A DNA stretch of 64,000 nt from Mycobacterium sp. JS623. Its GTDB lineage: Bacteria > Actinomycetota > Actinomycetes > Mycobacteriales > Mycobacteriaceae. Positions 19,138 through 27,008 of the stretch are shown here, in pieces. The stretch is from the NCBI RefSeq assembly GCF_000328565.1, contig NC_019966.1, forward strand, positions 434,001-498,000, read 5' to 3'. The notes under the pieces were generated by a model, which ran no database searches, had not been told where the DNA came from, and saw only the letters and a program-made list of their open reading frames with translations. Position numbers and translations under genes: made by a program. Each line of letters begins with the position of its first letter. The stretch's first letter is position 1.

Positions 19138-19560
19138 GTGTCGCGGAAGTCCGAGGCCAAGAAGGCTCGCCGAAACAAGCGGCGGGCGACTCGGGACGCG
19201 ACGTGGGTTCCTGACAATGTCATGGAGGACCTGGTGGCCACCCAGGCCGCCATTGCCACCGATCTGGAGGCGTTCGATGCGCGGATCACCGAGCGCGGCT
19301 GGATATTTGACGAGGATGAGTCCGACGAGGACTTCGTGTTCTGGCTCTACGCGCCGTCGGGCACGGAGGTCGATTCAGATGAGCTTGCGCCGGTGACGAC
19401 GATTTGGATGTCGGCGGCCGAGGACGCCGAGATCGTTCATCTGATGTTGGCCGGGGCCTCGCAATCAAGCGAATTCATGCCTGAGGAGTTCTTCGGGCAC
19501 GTCGAGGCGATCGAGGCATACCGCGCGGGCGAGCCGGCTCCGGAGTTCCATACCTCGTAG
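19138..19560 (+). CDS. Small acidic conserved protein of unknown function
   Basis: A 140-residue protein: a very basic N-terminus (residues 2-18, KSEAKKARRNKRRATR) followed by an acidic domain with DEDESDEDFVFWLYAPSG near residue 60 and TTIWMSAAEDAE near 88. The GTG lies directly after the metZ TAG with no gap, so it is translationally linked to metZ. The domain vaguely recalls the RraB-type acidic fold, but I cannot support that from sequence alone. Confidence 0.65.
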   Translation: MSRKSEAKKARRNKRRATRDATWVPDNVMEDLVATQAAIATDLEAFDARITERGWIFDEDESDEDFVFWLYAPSGTEVDSDELAPVTTIWMSAAEDAEIVHLMLAGASQSSEFMPEEFFGHVEAIEAYRAGEPAPEFHTS

Positions 19561-19674
19561 TGCCCAGCTCTTGGCGACAATGTCGTCGGGAGCGACAAAG
19601 CCGCTCAGCGCCGCCGCGCGACCGATCGCGTCGTCGCGTTGAGCACAATGTGCCGTAGTGCCGGGCAATTTCGA

Positions 19675-20568
19675 CTAGACGTTGTCGGGAGCACCAATGC
19701 GTGTTCCGCCCTTGTCCGAGCCCTCGACCACACCCTGCGCAGCCTGCGCGCGCTGCTCGTAGCCCTGCCGCGCCGCGCGGTCGAACTCCAGGAACACGCT
19801 GTCGAGCCCCAAACGCTTGTTGAGCCAACGCCTTCCACGCGGCCCCAGCATCTGGCACGCCTGTGCGGTGAACCGCAGCGCAGGCGGCACCGACACGTGC
19901 GTCTTCGGCTTCTGCAATGTCTTGATCACCGCGGCGGCAATGTCTTCCGGCTCCACCGGCTTGATCGCGCCGCTGCTCTTGGTCCCCGAGATCAGTTCGG
20001 TGTTGGTGAACGGCGGCATCACCACCGACACCTCCACACCGTGCGGCGCCATCTCATCGGCCAGCGCCGCGGACAGCCCTACCACGCCGAACTTCGCGCC
20101 CACGTACACCACCTGACCCGGCACCGGGATCAGTCCGGACAGCGAGGCGATGTTGATGATGTGGCCGCGGCGGCGCGCGACCATATCCGGCAGCGCCAGC
20201 TGGCAGCCCGTCAGGACTCCGTACAGGTTGACCTCGATCGAGGAGCGGATGGCCTGTTCTGACTGTTCGAGGAACGGGCCGATCGGCATCACCCCGGCAT
20301 TGTTGATCAACACATCGATGTGGCCGCCACCATCGGTGCGCGCCTTGTCGAGGAACGTGGCGAACGACTCGCGGTCGGTCACGTCCAGCGGATAGCCCGA
20401 GACCGGGCCCAGCTTCGTCAGGTCGGCGACCGCCGACTCCTGCAGCGCGACGTCGCGGTCGCCGATGACCACCCTGGCGCCACGGGCCAGCAGGGCCTTG
20501 GCGGTGGCGTAGCCGATGCCGCGGGCGGCGCCGGTGATCGCGATGGTCTTGCCCCGGATGTTGTCCAT
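19675..20568 (-). CDS. Short-chain dehydrogenase/reductase
   Basis: A 297-residue classical SDR. The NAD(P) motif TGAARGIG is at about residues 11-18, NNAG near 86, catalytic Ser in NIASLSG near 140 and YVGAK (Tyr-x3-Lys) near 154-158. The C-terminal extension beyond residue 250 is typical of mycobacterial SDRs that act on lipids or hydrophobic alcohols. ATG at 20568 is chosen because a -10 box (TAAAGT) stands 8 nt upstream; the longer frame to 20592 would run through the operator. Confidence 0.88.
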   Translation of the reverse strand: MDNIRGKTIAITGAARGIGYATAKALLARGARVVIGDRDVALQESAVADLTKLGPVSGYPLDVTDRESFATFLDKARTDGGGHIDVLINNAGVMPIGPFLEQSEQAIRSSIEVNLYGVLTGCQLALPDMVARRRGHIINIASLSGLIPVPGQVVYVGAKFGVVGLSAALADEMAPHGVEVSVVMPPFTNTELISGTKSSGAIKPVEPEDIAAAVIKTLQKPKTHVSVPPALRFTAQACQMLGPRGRRWLNKRLGLDSVFLEFDRAARQGYEQRAQAAQGVVEGSDKGGTRIGAPDNV

Positions 20569-20572
20569 GCGG

Positions 20573-20598
20573 CCAAACTTTACACGTGTCAAGTTTGG
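20573..20598. promoter_or_regulatory. 26-bp palindromic operator overlapping the SDR promoter
   Basis: The sequence reads CCAAACTT-TACACGTGTC-AAGTTTGG and is self-complementary apart from one base pair. It contains the core TTTACACGTGTCAA, close to the TTnACAnnTGTnAA shape of TetR-type sites. On the minus strand it includes TAAAGT (20582-20577), the -10 box of the SDR gene. A repressor bound here would block transcription. No regulator gene adjoins it. Confidence 0.65.
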
Positions 20599-20741
20599 GG
20601 TGGAAGAGCGGTGGACTCCAGTTCACGCACCTGCTTGAGCATCACCTTGGCAAGCCGCAGCGACAACGCCGGCGACAGCAGCTCCAGGTACCACAAGGCC
20701 TTCCACCACGCGGGCACCGCGATCATCGCCGCATTGCGCAC
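20589..20741 (-). pseudogene. Possible 3' remnant of a coding sequence (SDR-like tail)
   Basis: Within the 309-bp interval 20569-20877, which holds no convincing gene, the minus strand encodes about 50 residues with protein-like composition (VPAWWKALWYLELLSPALSLR, then a Lys/Arg helix) ending in a stop inside the operator. There is no good start, and the upstream part of the frame reads as noise. It may be the tail of a lost oxidoreductase gene. The rest of the interval shows only the operator. Confidence 0.25.
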
Positions 20742-20877
20742 ACCGCGCGAAGGACGCGTTCGGCGATTCCCCGAACGATCTGCACCCGCCGTCGCGACCT
20801 GCGGCAATTTCCGATCACTGCGAGCGAATCTGCCACTCTGGAATGCGGCCCGACAACTCGCGTTAGACATTTAGGTG

Positions 20878-21372
20878 ATGCCCGTGTCAGCGCTCAATGA
20901 GCTTCGCTTCGTCGCGGCCGGCCAGGACGACCCGCTGGCCGAGCCGCTGCTCGCCGAGCTCGCGGTCGAATACGCCACGCGATACGGCGCCACCGAGCGC
21001 GCGGTCTCCAAATGGCTGCGCGGCTACCCGGCCGACGAGTTCGCTCCGCCCGGCGGCGGCCTGCTCATCGGCGTCCGCAACGGGCTGCCCGTGACCGGCG
21101 GCGCGTTCCGCCGCTTCGACCAGTCCACCGCCGAGCTCAAGCGCATCTGGACCGACAGCCGTTATCGCCGCCAAGGACATGCCAAGGCGTTGCTCGCCGA
21201 GCTCGAGGCGCAGATCGTCGCCCGCGGTTACCGCTTCGTCTATCTGACGACGGGCGATCGCCAGCCCGAGGCCGAGGCGCTCTACCTCTCGACCGGCTAT
21301 CTCCGGCTCGATGAGCCGCTGCCCGCCGAGGGCGAGGTCTACCCGCTCGCGTTCCGGAAGACGCTGTCATGA
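20878..21372 (+). CDS. GNAT N-acetyltransferase
   Basis: A 164-residue acetyltransferase using acetyl-CoA. The core is ELKRIWTDSRYRRQGHAKALLAELE (residues about 84-108), where YRRQGHAKALL is the Q/RxxGxG/A pyrophosphate-binding loop, followed by a YLTTGDRQPEAEALYLSTGY segment. It is the first gene of a four-gene overlapping operon with three flavin monooxygenases; its ATGA overlap with the next gene shows coupling. GTG at 20875 is an alternative start. An amino-acid or amine substrate is likely. Confidence 0.85.
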   Translation: MPVSALNELRFVAAGQDDPLAEPLLAELAVEYATRYGATERAVSKWLRGYPADEFAPPGGGLLIGVRNGLPVTGGAFRRFDQSTAELKRIWTDSRYRRQGHAKALLAELEAQIVARGYRFVYLTTGDRQPEAEALYLSTGYLRLDEPLPAEGEVYPLAFRKTLS

Positions 21373-22436
21373 GCGAACACGTGCACCTCGCGGTCGCCCT
21401 CGACGGCTACGGCTGGCATCCCGAAGCATGGCGCCGCACACCAGATCTGCCGCCCGTGACGAGCGGCCGCTACTGGTCGGGCCTGGCGGCCACCGCCGAA
21501 CGCGGGCTGCTCGACTTCATCACGTTCGACGACGCGCTCACCCCGCAACGGCGGCGACGCCCCGACATCGAGCCGCGTTGGCTCGCAGGCAGGCCCGACG
21601 CCGTGCTCGTCGCCGCCAGGGTCGCGCCGACGACGACGCACATCGGCCTCATCCCGGTCGCCACCGTCACGCATACCGAGCCGTTCCATCTCTCGAAAGC
21701 CATTGCCACCCTGGACTTTGTCTCACATGGCCGGGCCGGCTGGCAGGTGCGGGTCAGTGGCACCCCGCACGAGGCCGAGCTGTTCGGGCGGCGCGACGTC
21801 AGTGGAGTCGACCTGTTCGACGAGGCGTCCGACGCGGTAGAGGTGGTCCGTCGGCTTTGGGACAGCTGGGAGGACGACGCCGTCATCCGCGACGTCGCAA
21901 CGGGCCGGTTCGTCGACCGCGACAAGCTGCACTACATCGACTTCGCCGGCAAGTACTTCTCGGTCAAGGGGCCGTCGATCACCCCGCGTCCGCCGCAGGG
22001 CCAACCGGTGGTGTCGGCGCTCGCCCACGCGACGCTCATTTACGAGTTCGCTTCGCGCAGCACCGATCTCGTCTTCATCACGCCGAAGGACGACGACTCG
22101 CTGCAGGCAATCCTGACCGAGGTAGCCGGTCTCAAGGTGTATGCCGACGTGTACGTGACGTTCGACGGGACGACTGACCCGCGTTCGGATGCGTTGGTAT
22201 TCGACGGAACCCCAACCGAACTCGTCGACCTGCTGCTGCATTGGCAGCAATCGGGGGTCGACGGAATCAGGCTGCGGCCCGCGGTGAACGCCACCGACCT
22301 ACCGATCATCGTCGATGAGGTGGTGCCGCTGCTGCAGCAGGCCGGCCGCTTCCGCACCGCCTACACCGACGGCGAGACATTACGCACCCGGCTTGGACTG
22401 GCTGTGGCCGAAAACCGCTATGCGAGGCCGCGATGA
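21369..22436 (+). CDS. LLM-class flavin-dependent oxidoreductase (short NtaA/DszA-like)
   Basis: A 355-residue luciferase-like TIM-barrel protein. The WDSWEDDAVIRD segment, the PRPPQGQPVV segment, and the C-terminal VVPLLQQAGRFRTAYTDG...LRTRLGL align with the same parts of the protein at 23551-24885, but about 90 residues present there (between the Pro-Gln-Gly segment and the C-terminal helix) are shortened here. It probably uses FMNH2 supplied by a separate reductase, or it may be a non-catalytic partner of its longer relative. Confidence 0.82.
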   Translation: MSEHVHLAVALDGYGWHPEAWRRTPDLPPVTSGRYWSGLAATAERGLLDFITFDDALTPQRRRRPDIEPRWLAGRPDAVLVAARVAPTTTHIGLIPVATVTHTEPFHLSKAIATLDFVSHGRAGWQVRVSGTPHEAELFGRRDVSGVDLFDEASDAVEVVRRLWDSWEDDAVIRDVATGRFVDRDKLHYIDFAGKYFSVKGPSITPRPPQGQPVVSALAHATLIYEFASRSTDLVFITPKDDDSLQAILTEVAGLKVYADVYVTFDGTTDPRSDALVFDGTPTELVDLLLHWQQSGVDGIRLRPAVNATDLPIIVDEVVPLLQQAGRFRTAYTDGETLRTRLGLAVAENRYARPR

Positions 22437-23548
22437 GCGTTCCGCTGTCGATCCTCGACCTCGCGCCGATCAGCGAAGGCTGCGATGCGGCCACCGCGCT
22501 GCGCAACACCGTCGACCTGGCCCAGCACGCCGAGCAGTGGGGTTACAAGCGCTACTGGATCGCCGAGCACCACTTCGTCGCGGTCGCCAGCTCGTCACCC
22601 GCCGTGCTCATCGGCCAGATCGCCGCGGCCACCAACACGATTCGCGTCGGCGCGGCCGCGGTGCAGCTCGGGCAGACGACGGCCGTGGCCGTCGTCGAGA
22701 GCTTCGGCATGCTCGAGGCTTTCCACCCCGGCCGCATCGACCTCGGTGTCGGACGGTCGGGGCAGCGCCGACGAGAGGTGATCAACGAGGGGGAGAAGAG
22801 GCCGAAAAGGCCGCCGCGAACCGAATGGCTCGACGTCGGCGGCGTGATCGTGCCGCCGCCGTTCGATATGACCGCGCTGATGCGTAATCCGCGGCTACGG
22901 GCCAAGATGTCTGTGCTGCAACAGCCCGAGGCTGTTGCGCCCGACTTCGCTGAGCAGGTCAACGACATCCTTGCCATGCTCGACGGCAGCTATGAGATCG
23001 ACGGCGTCGACGCGCACGCCACGCCCGGTGAGAACTCCGGCCTGACGCCGTGGGTGTTCGGTAGCAGCAAGGGCCAAAGCGCACGGGTGGCAGCAGCGCA
23101 CGGGCTGCCGTTCGTCGCGAGCTATCACATCACTCCCGCCACCGCTCTCGACGCGATCGACGTTTACCGCGCGCAGTTCCAGCCGTCCAAGGCTTTCGCC
23201 GAACCGTACGTCGTGGTGTCGGCCGACGTCGTGGTGGCCGACGACACCGCCACCGCGCGCTATCTCGCCTCCAGTTACGGGCACTGGGTGTACTCGATCC
23301 GCGCGGGAGACGGTGCGGTGCCCTATCCCAACCCCGACAATGTCGAACCGCTGACCGATGAGCAGCTGGAGCTCGTAAAGGACCGCACCGCAACCCAATT
23401 CGTCGGCGATCCCGATGAGGTGGCCGACAAGCTGCACACCCTTCAGCGAGTCACCGCGGCCGACGAACTCGTCATCACCTCCGTCACGCACCGGCACACC
23501 GACCGGTTGCGCTCCCACGAACTGATCGCCAAGCGCTGGGGAATCTGA
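22433..23548 (+). CDS. LLM-class flavin-dependent oxidoreductase (YtmO/group 1 type)
   Basis: A 371-residue luciferase-like monooxygenase of the alkanal-monooxygenase 'group 1' type: the start SVPLSILDLAPISEG, then KRYWIAEHHF near residue 40, RVGAAAVQLG near 68 and FHPGRIDLGVGRSG near 95 match the family that includes Bacillus YtmO. A segment GLTPWVFGSSKGQSARVAAAHG follows near 200. It overlaps the preceding gene by four bases and is followed two bases later by the third monooxygenase. Confidence 0.87.
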   Translation: MSVPLSILDLAPISEGCDAATALRNTVDLAQHAEQWGYKRYWIAEHHFVAVASSSPAVLIGQIAAATNTIRVGAAAVQLGQTTAVAVVESFGMLEAFHPGRIDLGVGRSGQRRREVINEGEKRPKRPPRTEWLDVGGVIVPPPFDMTALMRNPRLRAKMSVLQQPEAVAPDFAEQVNDILAMLDGSYEIDGVDAHATPGENSGLTPWVFGSSKGQSARVAAAHGLPFVASYHITPATALDAIDVYRAQFQPSKAFAEPYVVVSADVVVADDTATARYLASSYGHWVYSIRAGDGAVPYPNPDNVEPLTDEQLELVKDRTATQFVGDPDEVADKLHTLQRVTAADELVITSVTHRHTDRLRSHELIAKRWGI

Positions 23549-23550
23549 CT

Positions 23551-24885
23551 ATGGCCATTCGAGAAGGCAAGCAGCGCAAGCCTATTCATCTGGCCGCACA
23601 TTTCCCTGGTGTCAACAACACCACCGTGTGGTCGGATCCCGAATCGGGCAGCCAGATCGAGTTTGACTCGTTCATCCATCTGGCACAGACCGCTGAGCGC
23701 GGACTGTTTGACTTCTTCTTCCTCGCCGAGGGGCTGCGGTTGCGCGAGCACCGCGGCCGGATCCACGACCTCGATGTCGTCGGCCGCCCCGACACGTTCA
23801 CCGTGCTCGCCGCGCTCGCCGCCGTCACCGACTACCTCGGGTTGACGGGCACCATCAACACCACGTTCAACGAACCCTTCGAGGTGGCAAGGCAATTCGC
23901 CACTCTCGACCACGTGTCCGACGGCCGCGCCGGCTGGAACATCGTCACCTCGTCGGACGCCTTCACGGGAGAGAACTTCCGACGCGGCGGATTCCTCGAC
24001 CACTCCGACCGCTACAAGCGGGCTGAGGAGTTCGTCATCGTGGCTCGCGAATTCTGGGACAGCTGGGCACCCGATGCCGTCGTCGCCGATCGCGAGACTG
24101 GAATCTACGTTGACCTCAACCGGATTCGTGTGGTGGAGCATCAGGGCCCGCAGTTCGACGTCCGCGGGGTGAGTACGTTGCCGCGCGCGCCGCAGGGGCA
24201 TCCCGTTCTGCTGCAGGCGGGGGATTCTGCCGACGGTCGGGCGTTCCTGGCCAAATACGCCGACGCGGCGTTCACGCTGCACTCGTCGCTGGAGGCCGGG
24301 CAGCAATACTATGCCGACGTCAAGCAACAGGCGGTGTCCTACGGCCGAGATCCCAACCAGCTCAAGGTCTTTCCCGCTGCGACATTCGTACTCGGTGACA
24401 CAGAACAGGAGGCGGCCGATAAGGCGCGTCACATTCGTCACCAACAGGTCGGCCCACAAACCGCGATCGCGATGCTCGAACAGGTCTGGCAGCGCGATCT
24501 GTCGGCATACGACCCGGACGGCCCGCTACCGGATGTCGAACCGGCCGACGACCCGACCGTCACGCAGGGCAGGGTTCGCCACGGCGACCCGAAGGCCCTT
24601 GCCGCCGCATGGCGAGAACGGGCCGAGGCGGAAAACCTGTCCATCCGGGAACTGGTCATCGCCGTCACCAGCCGCCAACAGTTCGTCGGAACACCGGCCC
24701 AGGTGGCCGCGGAGATCGATCTGCATGTGCAGTCCGATGCGTGCGACGGCTTCATTCTGGTGCCCCACCTGACTCCGCGGGGCCTCGACGAGTTCGTCGA
24801 CCGCGTGGTGCCACTGCTGCAGGAGCGCGGCAGTTTCCGAACCGAATACACCGGGCATACCCTGCGCGATCACCTGGGCCTATAG
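23551..24885 (+). CDS. NtaA/SnaA/DszA-family FMN-dependent monooxygenase
   Basis: A 444-residue monooxygenase of the family that includes nitrilotriacetate monooxygenase NtaA, DszA and Bacillus YtnJ. Signatures are RGLFDFFFLAEGLRLR near residue 45, SDGRAGWNIVTS near 126-137, the RY-K-R-EEF helix, PRAPQGHPVLLQAG near 215 and GTPAQVAAEI near 375. It needs reduced FMN from a reductase not encoded here. It closes the GNAT-LLM operon. Confidence 0.9.
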   Translation: MAIREGKQRKPIHLAAHFPGVNNTTVWSDPESGSQIEFDSFIHLAQTAERGLFDFFFLAEGLRLREHRGRIHDLDVVGRPDTFTVLAALAAVTDYLGLTGTINTTFNEPFEVARQFATLDHVSDGRAGWNIVTSSDAFTGENFRRGGFLDHSDRYKRAEEFVIVAREFWDSWAPDAVVADRETGIYVDLNRIRVVEHQGPQFDVRGVSTLPRAPQGHPVLLQAGDSADGRAFLAKYADAAFTLHSSLEAGQQYYADVKQQAVSYGRDPNQLKVFPAATFVLGDTEQEAADKARHIRHQQVGPQTAIAMLEQVWQRDLSAYDPDGPLPDVEPADDPTVTQGRVRHGDPKALAAAWRERAEAENLSIRELVIAVTSRQQFVGTPAQVAAEIDLHVQSDACDGFILVPHLTPRGLDEFVDRVVPLLQERGSFRTEYTGHTLRDHLGL

Positions 24886-24888
24886 GCT
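24883..24888 (+). promoter_or_regulatory. Probable -10 box for the small membrane protein at 24922
   Basis: TAGGCT fits TANNNT directly after the stop of the third monooxygenase; transcription would begin near 24896, 26 nt before the GTG at 24922, leaving room for the purine-rich GGGGGTGGGAT ribosome site. Confidence 0.4.
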
Positions 24889-24921
24889 GGCCCGTGGTGT
24901 CGTGGGCACCGGGGGTGGGAT

Positions 24922-25218
24922 GTGTCGATTTCGCAGACAACGTTGGGCTGGCTGATCCTGGGCGCCGCCGCACTCACGTTTGTATTCGGCTTCGCGTCGC
25001 GCACGATCGTCGGTCGTAAGCGCGACACCAAAGCGGTGCGCGGTCTCGTTCACACCTTCCGCAGGACCGGGGTGGCGCGGGTGTTGTTCGGGCGGTTCGA
25101 GGGTGACGTCCTCGACGACGACGAACTCGACAGCATGATCTTGATGCCCACCATCGTCATCGGTTGTGGACTGTGCCTGACCGCGATCTTCCTGCTCGGT
25201 TACGAGTTTCTGAACTAA
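24922..25218 (+). CDS. Small membrane protein with two transmembrane helices
   Basis: A 98-residue protein with helices at about 7-26 and 74-96 and a basic then acidic cytoplasmic loop between (RKRDTKAVRGLVHTFRR; EGDVLDDDELDS). No family recognised. It is separated from the monooxygenase operon by 36 bases and has its own -10 box. Its stop abuts the stop of the convergent MBL gene. Confidence 0.65.
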   Translation: MSISQTTLGWLILGAAALTFVFGFASRTIVGRKRDTKAVRGLVHTFRRTGVARVLFGRFEGDVLDDDELDSMILMPTIVIGCGLCLTAIFLLGYEFLN

Positions 25219-25950
25219 CTAACGCGCCGCTTGCGCCGCCGCCTCGCGGATCGCGCCACGCCACACCGGGCCGTGGCCGGGCAGCAGCACGTCGGTGTCG
25301 AGCATGCCCAGCGCGTCAAGGCTGCGCACGCAGCCGTCCTGGTCGTGGTTGAACATATTGGGCAGCAGCTGCGGTCCGGTGTCCGTCAACAGCGGGTGGC
25401 CGGTCACCAACGCGTCGCCGGCCACCAGCACGCCGTCGACAACAAACGAGCAATGTCCGCCAGTGTGGCCGGGCGTGGGAATCGCCATCGGCTTACCCGG
25501 CAGGGCTGCCGCGACCTCCTCCGTCAAAGCCTGGGTGGTTGGAATCCCGTCGCGCACCATGCCGCCCTTTCGGGAAATCGCCAGCGTCCACTTCAAGAAC
25601 CGCGGTTGCCACAGGTGCGGGACGATGTCGGCGGGCCCGGCCTGTTCGAGATACTCCCGCTTGGAATGTCCGACCTCTGCGGCGTGGCAATACACCGGTG
25701 TGCCATGGGTTTTCGCGAACCAGATGGCCGTGCCGAAGTGGTCGATGTGCGCGTGGGTCAACAGGATCGCACGCAGGTCGTCGACGCCGTACCCGAGCTG
25801 CCGCAGCGAATCGAGCACGTCGTCGCGGTGGCCGGGAAATCCGGCGTCGATCAGCATGACGCCGGAGTCGTCGGTGACCAGCGTCCAGTTGACCAGGTCG
25901 GTCTCTGCGAAGTGCACGCGGTCGGTGAGGGCGGTCAGGGCTGCTGCCAT
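25219..25950 (-). CDS. MBL-fold metallo-hydrolase (Rv0406c-like)
   Basis: A 243-residue metallo-beta-lactamase-fold hydrolase. The first metal motif is [12 protein letters not shown] near residue 62 (HxHxDH); later ligands are the His in PTPGHTGGH near 160, the Asp in VAGDAL near 178 and His in LLPGHGP near 227. The arrangement resembles glyoxalase II-like hydrolases. It is divergent from fgd1, as in M. tuberculosis. Confidence 0.88.
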   Translation of the reverse strand: MAAALTALTDRVHFAETDLVNWTLVTDDSGVMLIDAGFPGHRDDVLDSLRQLGYGVDDLRAILLTHAHIDHFGTAIWFAKTHGTPVYCHAAEVGHSKREYLEQAGPADIVPHLWQPRFLKWTLAISRKGGMVRDGIPTTQALTEEVAAALPGKPMAIPTPGHTGGHCSFVVDGVLVAGDALVTGHPLLTDTGPQLLPNMFNHDQDGCVRSLDALGMLDTDVLLPGHGPVWRGAIREAAAQAAR

Positions 25951-25985
25951 GCCGCGAGTCTAAGCAGGGGAGTAGAAAAGAACCC

Positions 25986-26996
25986 GTGGCTGAACTGAAA
26001 CTCGGATACAAGGCATCGGCGGAGCAGTTCGCCCCGCGCGAACTCGTCGAGCTGGCCGTTGCGGCCGAAGAGCATGGCATGGACAGCGCGACGGTCAGCG
26101 ACCACTTCCAGCCGTGGCGGCATGAAGGTGGGCATGCGCCATGGTCGCTGGCCTGGATGGCCGCGGTCGGCGAGCGCACCAAGCGGCTGGTCCTCGGCAC
26201 CTCGGTGCTGACTCCGACCTTCCGCTACAACCCCGCTGTGATCGCGCAGGCTTTCGCGACCATGGGTTGCCTGTACCCGGACCGGATCTTCCTTGGCGTC
26301 GGCACCGGCGAGGCGCTCAATGAGATCGCCACCGGCTACGAGGGCGAGTGGCCGGAGTTCAAGGAGCGTTACGCGCGGTTGCGCGAGTCGGTGCGGCTGA
26401 TGCGAGAACTGTGGCTGGGTGACCGCGTCGACTTCGAAGGCGAGTTCTACAAGACCAAGGGCGCATCCATCTATGACGTCCCCGAGGGCGGCATCCCGAT
26501 CTACATCGCTGCGGGCGGCCCGCAGGTGGCCAAGTACGCCGGCCGTGCAGGCGACGGATTCATCTGCACGTCGGGCAAGGGCGAGGAGCTGTACAAAGAC
26601 AAGCTCATCCCCGCCATGCGCGAGGGCGCCGAGGCGGCGGGCAAGGACCCCGACGCCGTCGACCGGATGATCGAGATCAAGATTTCCTACGACACCGATC
26701 CTGAACTGGCGCTGGAGAACACCCGGTTCTGGGCGCCGCTGTCGCTGACCGCGGAGCAGAAGCACTCCATCGACGACCCGATCGAGATGGAGAAGGCGGC
26801 CGACGCGCTGCCCATCGAACAGGTCGCCAAGCGCTGGATCGTCGCCTCCGACCCCGACGAGGCCGTCGCGAAGGTCAAGGACTACGTCGACTGGGGGCTG
26901 AACCACCTGGTGTTCCACGCGCCAGGACACGATCAGCGCCGCTTCCTCGAGCTGTTTGCCAAGGATTTGGAGCCGCGGCTGCGCCGACTCGGCTGA
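25986..26996 (+). CDS. fgd1: F420-dependent glucose-6-phosphate dehydrogenase
   Basis: A 336-residue TIM-barrel enzyme that oxidises glucose-6-phosphate to 6-phosphogluconolactone and reduces coenzyme F420. The start [34 protein letters not shown] near residue 38 (active-site His40/Trp44 region) and [10 protein letters not shown] near residue 106 match Fgd1. The 336-residue length is the family's. It supplies F420H2 for mycobacterial deazaflavin-dependent reductases. The GTG start follows a GGGGAG purine tract. Confidence 0.97.
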   Translation: MAELKLGYKASAEQFAPRELVELAVAAEEHGMDSATVSDHFQPWRHEGGHAPWSLAWMAAVGERTKRLVLGTSVLTPTFRYNPAVIAQAFATMGCLYPDRIFLGVGTGEALNEIATGYEGEWPEFKERYARLRESVRLMRELWLGDRVDFEGEFYKTKGASIYDVPEGGIPIYIAAGGPQVAKYAGRAGDGFICTSGKGEELYKDKLIPAMREGAEAAGKDPDAVDRMIEIKISYDTDPELALENTRFWAPLSLTAEQKHSIDDPIEMEKAADALPIEQVAKRWIVASDPDEAVAKVKDYVDWGLNHLVFHAPGHDQRRFLELFAKDLEPRLRRLG

Positions 26997-27002
26997 TACG
27001 TT
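26997..27002 (+). promoter_or_regulatory. -10 box of a leaderless promoter (pta)
   Basis: TACGTT fits TANNNT, overlaps the fgd1 stop region and lies exactly 6 nt before the pta GTG at 27009, so pta has a promoter of its own in addition to read-through from fgd1. Confidence 0.55.
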
Positions 27003-27008
27003 TGCCGC

